Assembly (NCBI GenBank): GCA_022578965.1
Contig: MU400550.1
Coordinates: 1 to 64,000 of the forward strand
Direction of reading: 5' to 3'
Source: Xylaria sp. FL1777
Lineage: Eukaryota; Ascomycota; Sordariomycetes; Xylariales; Xylariaceae
DNA: 64,000 nucleotides
Shown here: positions 48,572-60,923 of the stretch, piece by piece
Layout of the letters: every line of letters begins with the position of its first letter
How positions within the stretch are numbered: position 1 is the stretch's first letter
Made by a program: the position numbers and the translations under genes
Notes under the pieces: generated by a model
Database searches by the model: none
What the model saw: only the letters and a program-made list of their open reading frames with translations
What the model was told of the DNA's origin: nothing

Positions 48572-49825
48572 GCTCTTATATCTATCTTCCTTCGACTCGA
48601 CTAGATATCCTTGAGAGTTGGATATAGCCCGCGTAGTTTAACGACACAGCATCTTAAAGCCGGTGTCGTCGTGAACAGAGGACCGAGCTACTGACGTATT
48701 ACCGAAGCGCGAGCCGATCGGGGCTGTAGAGTTGTTGTTTCATGTTGGAAAGCTGAGAGGGATATGGCATCACGGTATCGGATTTATTGCTTCATTCTCG
48801 GGTCGCTAAGATAGCTACTTTTCTATGTCCGTGGGGCGCTCTACTGGCAGTCTAGGCTAGGCCTCAATAGTCCTCCCCTCTTAGTAAACAGCAGATTATC
48901 GCTGTTGCAATTGTCTATTCGCACCGTCTTAGCGACTTATACTAGAATTGATCAATATTGGATTTGAGTTCCGGTTCATTGTAGTATACTACTGTAGGGC
49001 TAACAAGGAATCATCCAGGGCTGAGGAGCTATGTTATTTCCAGACCGAGACCACTCCACTGGGCCTAGATGGTTGCCATATCCGCCGTTCCCCTATCTTG
49101 TAAGTTATCTACTAGGTATTTGTGGTCTTTGGTCCAAAGCCGCGCCGATTTTGAGGTTTAGTGTTGCACCTGGCGGCTGAGAGGTTTATACCAGGAAGAT
49201 ATATCCGGGCTGGGCTTTCGGGTTTGGAACATTTCCCAACAGCAAAAGCCGATAGCCAAGCTTAGCGGGGTCGTCCGACGCGGGTTATCTTCTGGTTGGC
49301 CAAGCTTTGTCATCCGATCCCCGCACTGTAGCATTACAGTGTATCCACTTGTCGACCGGGGTATGGGACCTTGACGTTTTACTAAATAGACGTTAGCCCC
49401 CGTCGACTTTGGATCGCAGGCTCAACACCCTCCCGAGGCTCCTCCCGCGATAACTAATCGAATTATACTGGGTATTAGCTTGCGCCGGGCTCAGTAAGCC
49501 GGTTGTGGACCAAGATACTAACCACAAGAAGAAAAGCTCAACCTTCTTGTAAGTTGATGCTGTACTGTACTACGCATATGTATCACGATGTCGTCAAGCG
49601 TTCCAACCAGCAACCACGGCCTTCACTCGACAGCCCCTCTCGTCCGACTGACCACGGTGTGCAGTTACAAGAGGATGACCCTACATGACGCATCTCGAAT
49701 GGACGGCTATTGTTGAACATGATTGGCCCTCTTCGAAGGAGTTGGGGAAGCTGCATATTATTCAGCGTAGCAGCCTCTCGCCCTAGCCGTCCAGACTGGA
49801 ATGTAGGGATGGGCAAAGGGAGGCA
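48572..49825. other. Divergent region of the SDR and ADH genes
   Basis: About 1.4 kb between divergent oxidoreductase genes. No gene seen. The right end carries the TATA box of ADH. Confidence 0.6.
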
Positions 49826-49833
49826 TATATAAG
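49826..49833 (+). promoter_or_regulatory. TATA box of the alcohol dehydrogenase gene
   Basis: TATATAAG lies 172 bp before the ATG at 49998, a position usual for regulated fungal promoters. Confidence 0.55.
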
Positions 49834-49997
49834 ACATGGTGCTCGCACCGTTTCCCAGGAGGATTCCCATCGATCACCGCCATCACCTCCTACCACTACT
49901 ACCACCGGTTCTTGCAACTGTAGTTCCACGTCCCGGCATCATTGCTGAACATACCAAGAAATAACTTGCTGCTCCAGACTTCATCGACACCTTCACA

Positions 49998-51106
49998 ATG
50001 ACTTCGCTCCCTAAAACCTTCAAGGGCGCCACCATCGTGAAGAGCAACGAACCCGTCGTCATCCAGGACTTCGAATTGAAAGAGCCAGGCCCCGGCGAGG
50101 TTCTCGTCAAGGTTCTCGCCTGCGGCGTGTGCCACACAGATATCTTCCTAGCCAACGGCTTCTTCGGTGACTTATGGCCTCGTATCCCCGGTCACGAGAT
50201 CATCGGCGACGTTGTTAGCGTTGGCCAGAATGTAACCAGAGTCGCCAACGGTGACAGAGTCGGCGGGCCCTGGCACGGAGGTCAGTATATTCCCCATCTC
50301 ACGCACCAATTGACGTATCCCCTACAAATAGTACACAGAACAAAACTAATGCGCTGGCCATTATTATAGGCCACGATTCCTCATGCCGTGCCTGCGCACG
50401 CGGCCAGTTCCAGATGTGTGACCATGCCAAGGTCAATGGTGTGAGCTTCAACGGCGGGTACGCGCAGTACGTGCTGCTGCGCGAAGAGGCCGTGGTCCGC
50501 GTCCCCAAAGAGGTCGACCCGGCGGAGACGGCGCCGCTCCTATGCGCCGGCGTGACCGTCTTCAACGCGATGCGCAAGCAGCACGTGGAGCAGGGCAACC
50601 TGGTGGCGGTTCAGGGCCTCGGCGGCCTGGGCCACCTGGCGGTGCAGTACGCCAACAAGATGGGGTATCACACGGTGGCCATCAGCTCCGGGGGCGCCAA
50701 GGAGCAGTTCGCGCGCCAGCTCGGCGCACAGGACTACATCGACGCGAGCAAGGACGACCCCATCAAGAAGCTACAGGCGATGGGCGGCGCCGCCATGATC
50801 GTCTCAACCGCCCCAAACCCCAAGGCCATCAGCCCGCTCATCGGCGGTCTCCAGGCCGGCGGCAAGTTGGTCGTGCTGGCGCCCGTGGGCCCCGTCGAGT
50901 TCGACACCGGCGTCCTGGTCACCAAGGGCGCCACCATCTCGGGATGGCCGAGCGGCCACGCGCTCGATTCCGAGGAGGCCATCCGCTTCTCGCAGGACCA
51001 CGGCGTCAAGTGCATGATTGAGAAGTTCACGCTCGACGAGGCTGCGAAGGCGATGGACCACTGCGTTTCTGGGAAGGTGAGATTCAGGGGCGTGCTTGTC
51101 ATGTAA
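49998..51106 (+). CDS. Zinc-dependent alcohol dehydrogenase (MDR family)
   Basis: Exons 49998-50280 and 50370-51106, intron 89 bp; 339 aa. Oxidises alcohols or reduces aldehydes with NAD(P). Catalytic zinc ligands C45 (GVCHTD) and H66-E67 (PGHE) are present. The structural-zinc lobe reads SCRACARGQFQMC, with three Cys in a C-x2-C-x7-C spacing, which is the usual form in this fungal subfamily. The Rossmann fold begins with GLGGLGHLAVQYA. No targeting signal was seen, so it is probably cytosolic. The donor GTCAGT splits the codon for Gly before HDSSC. It is divergent from the SDR gene, 1.4-1.6 kb away, and followed by the CAP gene in tandem. Confidence 0.93.
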
Positions 51107-52376
51107 GAGGATGTTGGGCATTAGTTTAGATAGTATGTAGTTTTACATGAAGTATCGCATTTAGGCGCACCAGGGGGTTGAGGAGTGTTGCTATGAGCAA
51201 AAATAAAAGCAAGTTATAATCTAATTTTGAAATACTTTACAATGATGAATTTAATTGTACGTGATTTTGTCTCAAGTATGGATCAATTGGCTGGTGTTCA
51301 TCTTCTTTAACGCGACCTATGTAGGTAGCAGGACAAACTCCGCATGCGCAGTGTTTTGTCCCAAGTTACATATGCAGACGGACGATCCCGTACTCCCTCA
51401 GATTAGATTCATGCTGTGTAAGTAGGTTAGGTATGTATACTATTTACAAAGCTATATTTAGGACCCAGAGTTTGGTTTTTCAATATGTCTTCATAATTGA
51501 ATTCTTACCCCTCATGCTTCATATACCCGACCGGTGTAAAGGTTCCAGCTTTATAGATGCTGAAAGCCATAAACCCTCGGCGCTACTTAAAAACCTCAAC
51601 TTGTCATGACCAAGACAGAAGAGTTCTATAAGACATCGCAGTTCCTTGGGGAAACTTACATCTATGTGAGTGACAACAATGATGATATATCATGATGATT
51701 GCATTAAGAGAATGATAAGGCCGTAATAGATTTTATCAATTGACTCCTTCTCTCTCCGCCCTTGTCGCACTCATCGTACTCGCTCATAGTACTCGCTCAT
51801 CACCCCACCTCTTCAAATGCGGGGGAATTTCCCCAAATTTCCCCACAGCGCTTACCATCAAAGCTCATTCGTGGAACTAGGGAGGGTTAAACGCTGGGCT
51901 AGACCGATCCTATCTAGACTGGTCTAGATCTCCAACACTGCGTCATCGTTCTTTTTTATCCTGCCCATTCAAAAAACAAGTTCTCATCGCGAGTTCCGTC
52001 CTGATGAAACAGGGCGTCAAAACTTGGCCATGGAGGAAGTCAAGGCTACAGATCGACACTCCCGGGAGGGGAGAAGAAGAAATATAGACGGTTCGTATCT
52101 AGTTGATGTTTATTTTGAACTTTTCCCGGTATGGAACATAACTGTCCGTTTCAATTCATCAATTCACGAATAGACCGTTTCATAAAGGGCGTTAAGATCT
52201 TGTATTACAGAGTATCGTGACTAGAGGCGCAAATTATCGATTCATTTCATCGACTGAAAGAAGAAGAGGAAAGAAAACGATCAGGGTTCAAGGAAAACAT
52301 CTCTTTCCTGTCCTTAAAATCAAGACACAATATTATACACGGCAGCTACCTATCTACCAATTCGTCTCCTTAAGCC
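51107..52376. other. Intergenic between ADH and CAP genes
   Basis: No gene seen. The promoter side of the CAP gene holds a small direct repeat (GTACTCGCTCAT twice at about 51777-51801) and an interrupted GGGGAATTTCCCC palindrome near 51823. Confidence 0.55.
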
Positions 52377-53054
52377 ATGGCTGAGACACCTCCAACCTCG
52401 AAACCCAAAGCTCGCAGGTCTCTCCTCAGCCTCTCCCTCTTTATAGCCGTCCTCTTCTCCCCGACTCCAATATCCGCCAAAATCGCAACAAGCGTGATAA
52501 CAGCGCAGCCCACCCTCGCAAGCCCGCCACCATCATCAGACTTCGCAGACACCAAGGCCTTCTCGTCGGCGATCCTCAACAGCACGAACGCGTACCGCAA
52601 GGCGCACAACGCGTCGGCCATGGTGTGGAACGCGACCCTGGCGTCCTTCGCGAGCGCGTACCTCGCCGGCGACAAGGTGGGCGCGGGCTGCGCCTTCGCG
52701 CACTCGGGCGGGCCCTACGGCGAAAACCTGGCCATAGGCTACGGCAATGCCACGGCGTCCGTCGAGGCGTGGGGCGACGAGGGGCACAAGTACGACTATG
52801 GGAGCCCTGGCTTCAGCGAAGACACCGGCCACTTCACGCAGCTTGTGTGGAAGAACACCTCGGACGTCGGGTGCGGGCGGAGGCTGTGTGATGGCAAGGG
52901 GTGGTATCTTGCTTGTGAGTACTGGCCGCGCGGGAACATCATTGGTGATTTCAAGGACGAGGTCGGTCGCCCTGTGAATTCGGCTCGTGGGATTTCGCGC
53001 TCTGCTTCGCTTGGTTTTGTCACGATTTGGGTTGTCCTTTGGATACTCTTATGA
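52377..53054 (+). CDS. CAP/PR-1-like secreted protein, predicted GPI-anchored
   Basis: Single exon, 225 aa. It belongs to the CAP (SCP/Tpx-1/Ag5/PR-1) superfamily, which in yeast Pry proteins binds sterols. An N-terminal hydrophobic signal (about 14-34, RSLLSLSLFIAVLFSPTPISA) is followed by a Ser/Thr/Pro spacer. The CAP fold spans about 60-195: ILNSTNAYRKAHNASAMVWN, HSGGPYGENLAIGYG, then the signatures GHFTQLVWKNTSDVGCG (CAP1) and CEYWPRGNIIG (CAP2). It has about five N-glycosylation sequons. The C-terminus ends in a hydrophobic stretch (SASLGFVTIWVVLWILL) like a GPI-attachment signal, so it probably sits on the cell surface. The coding part is very GC-rich, unlike the flanks. Confidence 0.92.
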   Translation: MAETPPTSKPKARRSLLSLSLFIAVLFSPTPISAKIATSVITAQPTLASPPPSSDFADTKAFSSAILNSTNAYRKAHNASAMVWNATLASFASAYLAGDKVGAGCAFAHSGGPYGENLAIGYGNATASVEAWGDEGHKYDYGSPGFSEDTGHFTQLVWKNTSDVGCGRRLCDGKGWYLACEYWPRGNIIGDFKDEVGRPVNSARGISRSASLGFVTIWVVLWILL

Positions 53055-53596
53055 TGATATCTCGAGGAAAGAAGGTTGTTTAGCGCGCTCGGCATGGTGT
53101 TATTGTTTAGATCGGATTATGAGATGTACGACTTATACGATAGTGATACCCATTAGAAGAGAACGTCGTGTGGGTGGGTTTGACGTTATGGAAGGGTGGT
53201 ATTCACCGGGCTGCTGTGAAAATAAACTATGAATGTATACTCTTGAGTGCCTTGGAAGTCTCCTCTATCACTGTTTAATAGAACTCAAAGAACTTCCTAC
53301 CACCGCTATGGTATTCCGGTTGGCTTCCCTAAATTAGGTTAAAATATATAAGTTACCTAAGTCATTATTTACCGAGGTGAATGTCTATTATGCCGATGTA
53401 CGCTTTCGGCACATCACGTCCTATGAGACTACCAGCGCTCTCGTCTTAAGTAGTTTGTGCTGTTATGAAAACCCCCAAGCGTAAGACAGCCCCCTGTGAA
53501 CTCGAAGGATATCTGAGTGGGCAGAAAGAGTGCCGAGGTGCCAATTCAGTAACAGTTAGCATATAGGTCTAACACACCCAACCGTTTTCGCAAATT
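53055..53596. other. 3' region between CAP and GH43 genes
   Basis: Convergent downstream region. Nothing recognised. Confidence 0.6.
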
Positions 53597-55167
53597 CTAT
53601 TGCGTTAACTCCTTCTGCCCAGCTGGTGCAGCGAGGGGCCCATTCTCGGCCAGAGGGAAGTTGGGCGTGCCATTCTCATTCCACGTGAATTTCTGTATTC
53701 TTGCGGTCCGGTAAATGTCGCCAGGCGGGTTTGGCGTCGTCTGTGCGTGATACACGATGTAGTCCTCCGATCCATCGGGTGAGGTGGTGAAGGAGGCGTG
53801 GCCGGTGGCATAGATTCCCGCAACCGTGTTCTGTTTATGAGCCCTGAGTCAGTAATTGGATTGTGAGGGTATGAGAGACTCCGGCAAACTAACCTGGTGG
53901 AATACGCACTGTACACTTTGGTGTTAACTATCATTGTTTCAAGTGTAGGTTTGAAGGTAGGAAAAGTTGTCAAGATGTAGCTTTAGCTTCAAGAGCGGCC
54001 ATCGCACTCTTGTAAATGAGCAGAGCAAGGAAATGAGTTCGGGAATATCTTACGCCCTCTGTATGTTTTCTCCAGGACTGATATTGCATTGGGTCGTTCC
54101 CGATGAGCTCTAGCATCCCGAGGCAGTAGAATGGCGTATTGACTCTTGCTGCAGAATATATCACAAAGTTTTGTCCCGTTTTGGGGTTTGTGAGCTGTTG
54201 GGGTCCTTCGTTGGTTGCTAGCCGAATTGGTCTCCCGTACTAAACGTCGATATGTTAACTTTACTTAAGTCTTAATTTGCGTATGTGCTTCAATTGTACT
54301 CACAGGCACTTGTTCCCACGGTTGGTCTGGCACACTGATCATGCGGCGCTCCAGTAAGGTCGAGTTGACGGTCCAGGGATCTGACATCTTGGTGATACAC
54401 AGATTTGCCGGCCATGCCGAGTACTTGTCTTGCCAGCAAGAGTATATGTGATACAGCTGATTCTCGTACTGGAAATAGGTTCCGTCAATGGCAAATTGGT
54501 CGTATGTGTCTAGCATAGGCTTCAACGAATAACTCGCCGTCCATGGGTCCGAGCTGTCAGCAGCCAAAACAAACATACGATGGTTGATGGCCTATATATG
54601 TGTGTGTGAGCCGAATTGTCTATAGAAGCGAAATAGCCGTTTACAGCTGCCTCTAGTCTTAGAATCCTGTTGAGGAATACAACTTACAGGGCAATTAAAG
54701 GGACACATGGCATCTAGTAACGGTGCTGGATTGTCGCCATCCGAAGTAGCAGTGAATATCGCATACCAAGACCCCGATATATTGTGTATTTCTGGTGCCC
54801 ATAGACTCGTTGACCAAGGCTCCCCAGAATTGGGATCTGGGCTGAATATGACACGCGATTCTGCACGGTCCCAGTTGTCGGTGAGATATCTTGAGCGTTT
54901 AAGGGTCACATTGGAATTGGTTGTGTACGTGAACAGATACCAGCTCTCGCCGCTCGGGTCATTATATTTAGTCATGAAAGGATCACCGACATTGAGAGTC
55001 ATGACGGGATTCGAATATGTCGCATTGGTCGTCTTGTTCGTGCCAACGGAAGCCGGGTCCCATCCTTGCGACGTACCTTGATTGGGATCAAAGACCTGGG
55101 CGGTAACTGCAGAAAGTCCTATACAGGATGCCAAGGATATGATCTCTCTAAGCCTAAAGCCCTTCAT
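53597..55167 (-). CDS. Secreted GH43 glycoside hydrolase
   Basis: Exons 55167-54688, 54591-54304, 54239-54054, 53908-53894, 53830-53597; 400 aa. GH43 enzymes release arabinose or xylose from hemicellulose. Signal peptide at about 1-23 (MKGFRLREIISLASCIGLSAV). Three acidic residues fit the family: Asp62 in NVGDPFM (base), Asp196 in AIDGTYF (modulator) and Glu267 in ATNEGP (acid). The SLWAPEIHNISG strand is also typical. The fourth exon has only 15 bp (CVFHQ); without it the frame cannot be kept between WRKHTEG and NTVAGIYATGHASF. Introns have GTAAGT/GTGAGT/GTAAGA/GTTAGT donors. The whole length is normal for a single-domain GH43. It lies downstream of the MFS gene on the same strand, but 1.7 kb away. 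Confidence 0.92.
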
Positions 55168-56853
55168 GATCTCGTCGTTAGGAGTTTAATGACATAGAAT
55201 CGATATGTTCCCGCTTTGTGTTTGTCAATGACAGCGGGGGTGGGAAGAATATTACAGCGAGAGTCACACAAGGCGTCACTATGACAGAACACCATTGGCC
55301 TTAAATACCAACAAAATATTCTACATGAACTTGCCGCTAGAATGCGCCTTCAATCCTGAAGCTGTACCCCCGGCCGACCCAACTCTCCCCTCACACCGTA
55401 GTTGCTAATCAAGCAGAATTCGGTGTATGCTTGACCGGCTTCAGACCTGTAGGCTGACTGCCCCGCAATATATGTACTCCAATGCGAACGAGCGATCTTA
55501 GATAATTCGGGGCTTAGGTGGAAGTCGAAGCGGGGGACAAGGAAGATATTCACAGTTTAGATACAGTACACGTTATACGCAGACCGGTCTCCGTTTTCAG
55601 TATGAAAACATTCAATGTCTCGGGCTTCATTATCTAGCTTTCCAGCCCTTGCTTCAAACTATGCGTAAGACAGAGCGACGCCGCCAAGTCTTTTGGTGCG
55701 ACGATTCGCTGTTTATACAGACGTATATCCCCGTCTTATTTCCAGAAACCTTCTATTCTCCAAACCATAATTTCAGCCCTTCTGGTACATATTAAGAAGC
55801 TGGTCAAGCAATACTAAAACTAGGTGGGTCCTCCTGCTTTCTCCTTTACTCAATGCTGTCTCGATTCTATCGTTCCTGAACCGAACACTTGGATCGCCGA
55901 TCTTGTGTCTAACTTGTAATAGGCCAACACGGCTGGAATGGATGTCGCACACAGGTTGTTCCAACATCACCCAGTTAAAACATCCCAGTTCTACTTTCCA
56001 CCGTTATTCTATTAAAGTTCTTGCTAAAAGATAAAAACTAAAATAAAACTATGATCATGTTACGGGGAAGTGAGGAAGGCTACTTCAACGCTATTCATTA
56101 AACAAAGCACTTAGAATTGTGTATATCATGGCTGCCTCAACTCGTAATCAACTACTCAGGATGCACTTGCTGTAGCACTGCAGCAGAATAGGCACGTAAT
56201 GAAGCACTTGAATCTCTACCTAGGTAAGTAGGTAGCTATCTCTGCAGGTAGTTTCATCCGAGTATACCGCATAATCAAACTCACTCACTCACTATACTGT
56301 AGAAGGTAAGGCGATACTACTGCGTATTGAGCTCACGAAGTCAAAGCGATCTTTTAAAAGTTCGAAATCCAGTAGGGTTCTTGAACCGTAACACCATGGG
56401 GGAGTTTAGGTTGCGAATTGCAATCGGCTGTGATGAGTAGCTCACTTGCATTTATTTCCCCGAGACTGAAATATCTGGGAGCAGAGAACTGTGATCTGAA
56501 GAGAACCGAATGGATTTATTATTTGAAGAGGCTATGCGCCGAGGACTAACCCAGCCGCGAGCCCAGCTATATAGATGTTGTGTAGTTAGCTCTCTCGACA
56601 CAACGGAAGAAGATTAATGCCACGAAGCTAAGAAATCCTTATCTCAACGAAAGGGTATCGCTTTGGTGGCTAAGTCTATAAATCTAGTAGTAATAGATAC
56701 AATGATAGGTCGGGGTAATATAAATGAAAGAGCGGTTCTAGACATTTAGAACTTCATGTGCGACATCACCGATACCTGATGACCGATTCACGTAGCTAGA
56801 AATAACGCTGAACTATCACACCATTAGTCATGCTCACTAAATCATCTACGTAT
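55168..56853. other. Intergenic, GH43 promoter side
   Basis: No gene seen. TACCTA/TAGGTA motifs occur near 56.2 kb. Confidence 0.6.
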
Positions 56854-58981
56854 CTAAATACCGTCCGACGCATCGTCTACTTTGCTCGTCTTAGTCCCGT
56901 TCATCTTGCGCTCGACCTTGTCCGTCAATAAATCCCTAGCGTCTTTCGCGAACAAGCAGCCCAATATAGCGATGGCACCAAAGCCGAAACTAGCTAGGTA
57001 CACCGTCTGGAAGGCCTGCGAGTAGGCAGTGGGTATGACGGCGGCAACGGCCTGGGAAACGTCTGTCGTCAGGCCGGGGAACTTTGCAAGCGTTCCGCCT
57101 AGAATGGCTGCCGAGAGGGACGGGACCTGGTCCGCGGGAAGGCCAGCCGCGATGGCGACGGGGCCGACGTTGTCGGGCACGGTGAATTTCAGCCGGTTCG
57201 AGAGGATCGTGCTGTACACCGTCACAGCGATGGAACCGCCGGCAGAGCGGATAGAAGCGAGCAGACCGGATGCTAGGCCGATATCCTCCGCTTTGCAGAA
57301 TAGGGGCGCGATTGCTAGCGCCGTCAGCTCGATCACGCCGACGAAGAACGGACCGACGAGCGTCAGGGCAATCCCAGTGCTAAGTTTACTGGGGGTGAGC
57401 GCTGCCAAAGAACCGACGAAGCCCACCATGGCGAAAGTTGAGAACATTATCCAGTATCGAACGTTGACCTTTTTCCCTCTTATAATAAATCCGCCTGCAA
57501 CTTGTCCAATCGCTGTGGCACTTGGGACGGTGGCCTAGGGAAGACATTAGCCGAAAGACATTTTATGAAATATTGGAAAGAGAAAAAAATCCTTACCGAA
57601 AGCCAACCACCATAGTAGATGTCTGAAGTGAACAATGCTCTGACCTGCTGCGGCCAAAGGAGCACTGCAGAGTAGTAAAACATCTACGGCACAATCAGTC
57701 TTTTTACTCTTTAAACCAGGTTTAATTCGGACTTACGGTTGCAACAGTGGCACAGGCTACTAAGCTGATGAAGCCGCGGTTGCGGAAGAACTTGACGGGG
57801 ATCGCAGGATATTCGAGGTCGGCGTAACTTTCGTATACGAAGAGAATAATGAGAAGGACTCCGCCGATGATAATGGTCGAAAGAGTCGTGGCCGATTTCC
57901 ACGGGTAGACGGTACCCCCAACACTGATGCCGATCAGGAAGAGGGTAAGACCGGCGATCCACAAGAAAGTACCAATATCTAAGATCCCCTGTTAGTCTAT
58001 GTGGCACTTATGGCTTGAAAGGCTCCCAACTTACAGTCGAGTTGCTTGAAGATCTGTCGCTTTGTCTTTCGTTCGTGAAGGAGATCAAACGTGGGAGGGT
58101 GGTAGAAGAAGAAAAGTAGCACAATGGCTACAGCCACAACGATCGTGTTAATGTGGTAAGTCCATCGCCAGCCTAACCTCGGATTTTCAAAAATCGCACG
58201 AGCTTTAACTTTACGTCAGCGCAGTCCTCGGGGCTACGAACAAGATGATTACCAACAGATAACAGAGCCGATACCAGCAATGGGCGCGCTGGTAGCGAAG
58301 ATGAACGATAGAACCAACGGCCGGTACTTGTTCGGGACTAATTCGCCGATGGCCACGTTGAAGCTCAACTGCACTGTCTCGCCGATGCCGTAGATTGTGC
58401 TGCCCACGATCAAGGAGTTGACATTTTGAGCCGTTGAGCAGACGATGATGCCGATGAGGGCAACGAAATTGCCAATGATGAAGAACCATCGGCGTCCGAA
58501 GAGGTCAGAAAGACGTCCAAGAATTGTATAAGTGAATGACAAGGCCAGGGTTCGGCCAATGTTGACCCAGGAGATATAGGGGCTGGGTCCTAGACGACCA
58601 GTTTCATCAGTACGGCAGCTCTTGTTAAAATTTAAAGAATGAAAACGTACCGATATCAGCATTAATATAAGTCAAAATATTAGTTGGGAAGAGTAAAAAG
58701 ATATAAGCAGATATAGAGGAGAGACAGAAGCCCTAGAGATTCTCATTAACATCGAAGAGCCCATCAAGTGATATAATCCTACTCACAGCCAGGGCTCCCA
58801 GAAAGCGGACAGAGTAGAAGTAGCCCTTGGGAAGGTCATCGCCCAGGGCTTCCCTCCGGACAGAGACAGCATCATCATCGTCGTCGTCATCGCGATTCTG
58901 TTGACGGCGCGAGTCTCGCGAAGACGCCTCGAAGTCGAAGTTCGCTTCGGTCTCGATCGTCATGTCCTTCTCGTCCACCAT
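56854..58981 (-). CDS. MFS transporter, TRI12 / trichothecene-efflux-like
   Basis: Seven exons: 58981-58787, 58732-58651, 58589-58257, 58202-58035, 57978-57737, 57683-57597, 57534-56854; 595 aa. All phases agree. It is a major facilitator with a long acidic N-tail (seven Asp in a row at about 31-37) and about 14 membrane segments. The family features INADIGPSPYISWVNIGRTL, the loop motif GRLSDLFGRR (A-type motif), and IGETVQLSFNVAIGELVPNKYR are those of the TRI12-type drug/toxin efflux or siderophore-transporter group. The third intron uses a GTTGGT donor. Substrate is unknown. No toxin biosynthesis genes are near, so a role in toxin efflux is not supported by context. Plasma-membrane location is inferred. 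An alternative start ATG lies six codons inside the first exon. Confidence 0.9.
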
Positions 58982-60923
58982 GTTGGCGACACGACTTGAC
59001 TTGACTTGGGGCTCTCGACGGCTCTGTGGAACTCGAAACTGAAGCAACGCCCAGTCCTCATTGAACGATACAGGGGTAGGAGGAAAACCAGAGACGGAGA
59101 AAAATTGAAGAAGAGGAAGCGAAAAAAGGCTACTTTTACTTTACATACGCTTACAATTGCCACATACGTGGGGGAAGTACCTACTCACGACGACACGACA
59201 TTCCGGGCAGTGATCGGCTATTTAAAAAGGAGTTCTCTCTTCTTCTTTTTCTAGTCCTGCACGAGAGCTGTCGTGCATGATAGCGTACACTAGAGCGGTT
59301 CGATACAACCGCGTCGGGTCTGGCTGTGGACCCTTCACTTGGCAACTTTGGAACCTTGTCATAGCGTATGGTGTAGGTAGTATCCAGGGGACGAGGCGAG
59401 GTCCACTGGGATTGACAGACTACCTACAGTAGTGTAATGTAACTGGCATGGAGCAGCGGTGTTCGGATCATCCTCGTCGTTGTCCGTATTGGATACAATC
59501 GGTCCCCCCGGTACGTTAGGTAGGACAGACACTATCTTGAATCCTGGCTGCAGTCTACTGTAGTGTAGTATAGTGTAGTTGGAGACAAGCGCAGCAATAT
59601 GAGCTACTATACGCAAGGCGGGGAGCATGAAGGCGAGAAGTGATACCCAGTCTTGGTTAGGGTTGAGAGATCTATTCTACTGTAAGTAATAAATATCATT
59701 AATTATTACTTGCATTAGATCTTAATGGGCTACCGTAGCCGAGACTTTACGATCTGGGAAAAGCGTTTGTCTCCATGGCTAACCGATGTCCCCAGATATT
59801 GTCTTCTCAGATCCATGGGTTTCTTTACACGGTGTAACATAGACTGCTATGTAAGATGTTGATCATCTCAATACTCAGATGCCGAGGTGTGTGTGCCACG
59901 AGGGGAAGAAAGATGACAGAAAATGCTGCGTCACTCGCAGAATGTTTGGATGGAGAAGCACCCGCATACTCGGGTACTGCTCGGGTGACCGGGAGCTTGA
60001 TTCCATACGCAGCAGATACCAAGGTGGTATTTTATGCCTTATGTTATGCATGAAGCAAGATTGTTCGAAACACGTTGCTGTCGGGTTGTACCTAGCAACG
60101 TTGAAACGTCGCAGCAAGACAGCTGAAGATCTGGAATTCAGGACGGAACAAAAGATTGGCGAGACCCCGTGCACAACACTTCCCTATACTAGTAGATGAG
60201 TAATATATTGCTACTATAACTAGCCATCATCTAGTATAGACTAGTCCCGTCAACCTAATCCGGGGATGACTGGCATTATTCCGGCCGCAGCCAAGCAGTG
60301 TAGTCTATGTATCCCATAATTTAGACTACACCAAGTGCATATCCCGGGCCAATGAGACTAAGCTTTTTAATTCATACAAACTAGCAGTGCAGGCTGGAAT
60401 CTCCTAGCCAGTGGTTCAGTGTAACCCAGATACCTACACAAGGGTACCCTTTGACTAGCGTGCGTAAGCGTGCCTGGATCTGCCTATACCAGTATAGTAT
60501 AGTATAGGCTACCCCTTGACATGCTTGTCACGGTACTATCGCGGAACTATCACGGGCCTATCCTGTTATTTGGATACATATACATACCTGCACTGCACTG
60601 GAGCGGTGCCTTGTTTGGCCTGGCCAGATTTATGCGGTACTACGCTAGTGTCATCCGTGTAGAGGATATAGTAAAAGACGGGGAGGGGAGGTCAAGTGCA
60701 GAAATATGAGGGCTAGTATAGTCCTGTACAGGGGTGCCAGCCCAGACTTCCTCTTTGTAATTAGTATAAGGTGTGGCTTTCAATATGGTGGCTGTACTGC
60801 CACCTACATATATAGTGGTATCTAGTATTAGAAATGTCGTGCATACTTAGTAGCAAATGTATAGATAGTGTCGAGGGGGTCAATACTCGGATCAGTTCGG
60901 GTCGTGGTTGGGGGCCGGCCGGC
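58982..60923. other. Intergenic between MFS and enoyl-CoA hydratase genes
   Basis: About 1.9 kb with no recognised gene; only short overlapping frames. CTAGTGTAG/GTATAGTATAG repeats are common (for example near 59.56 and 60.49 kb). Confidence 0.55.

Noticed and set aside
47666..51106. SDR plus ADH as a biosynthetic gene cluster
   Set aside because: No backbone enzyme (PKS, NRPS, terpene synthase) and no cluster regulator are adjacent; two divergent oxidoreductases alone do not support it.
58650..58735. Apparent +1 frameshift in exon 2 of the MFS gene
   Set aside because: A first hand copy of the sequence had one extra base. Re-reading the given lines shows ACTAATATTTTG, which keeps the frame, and the seven exon lengths sum to 1788.
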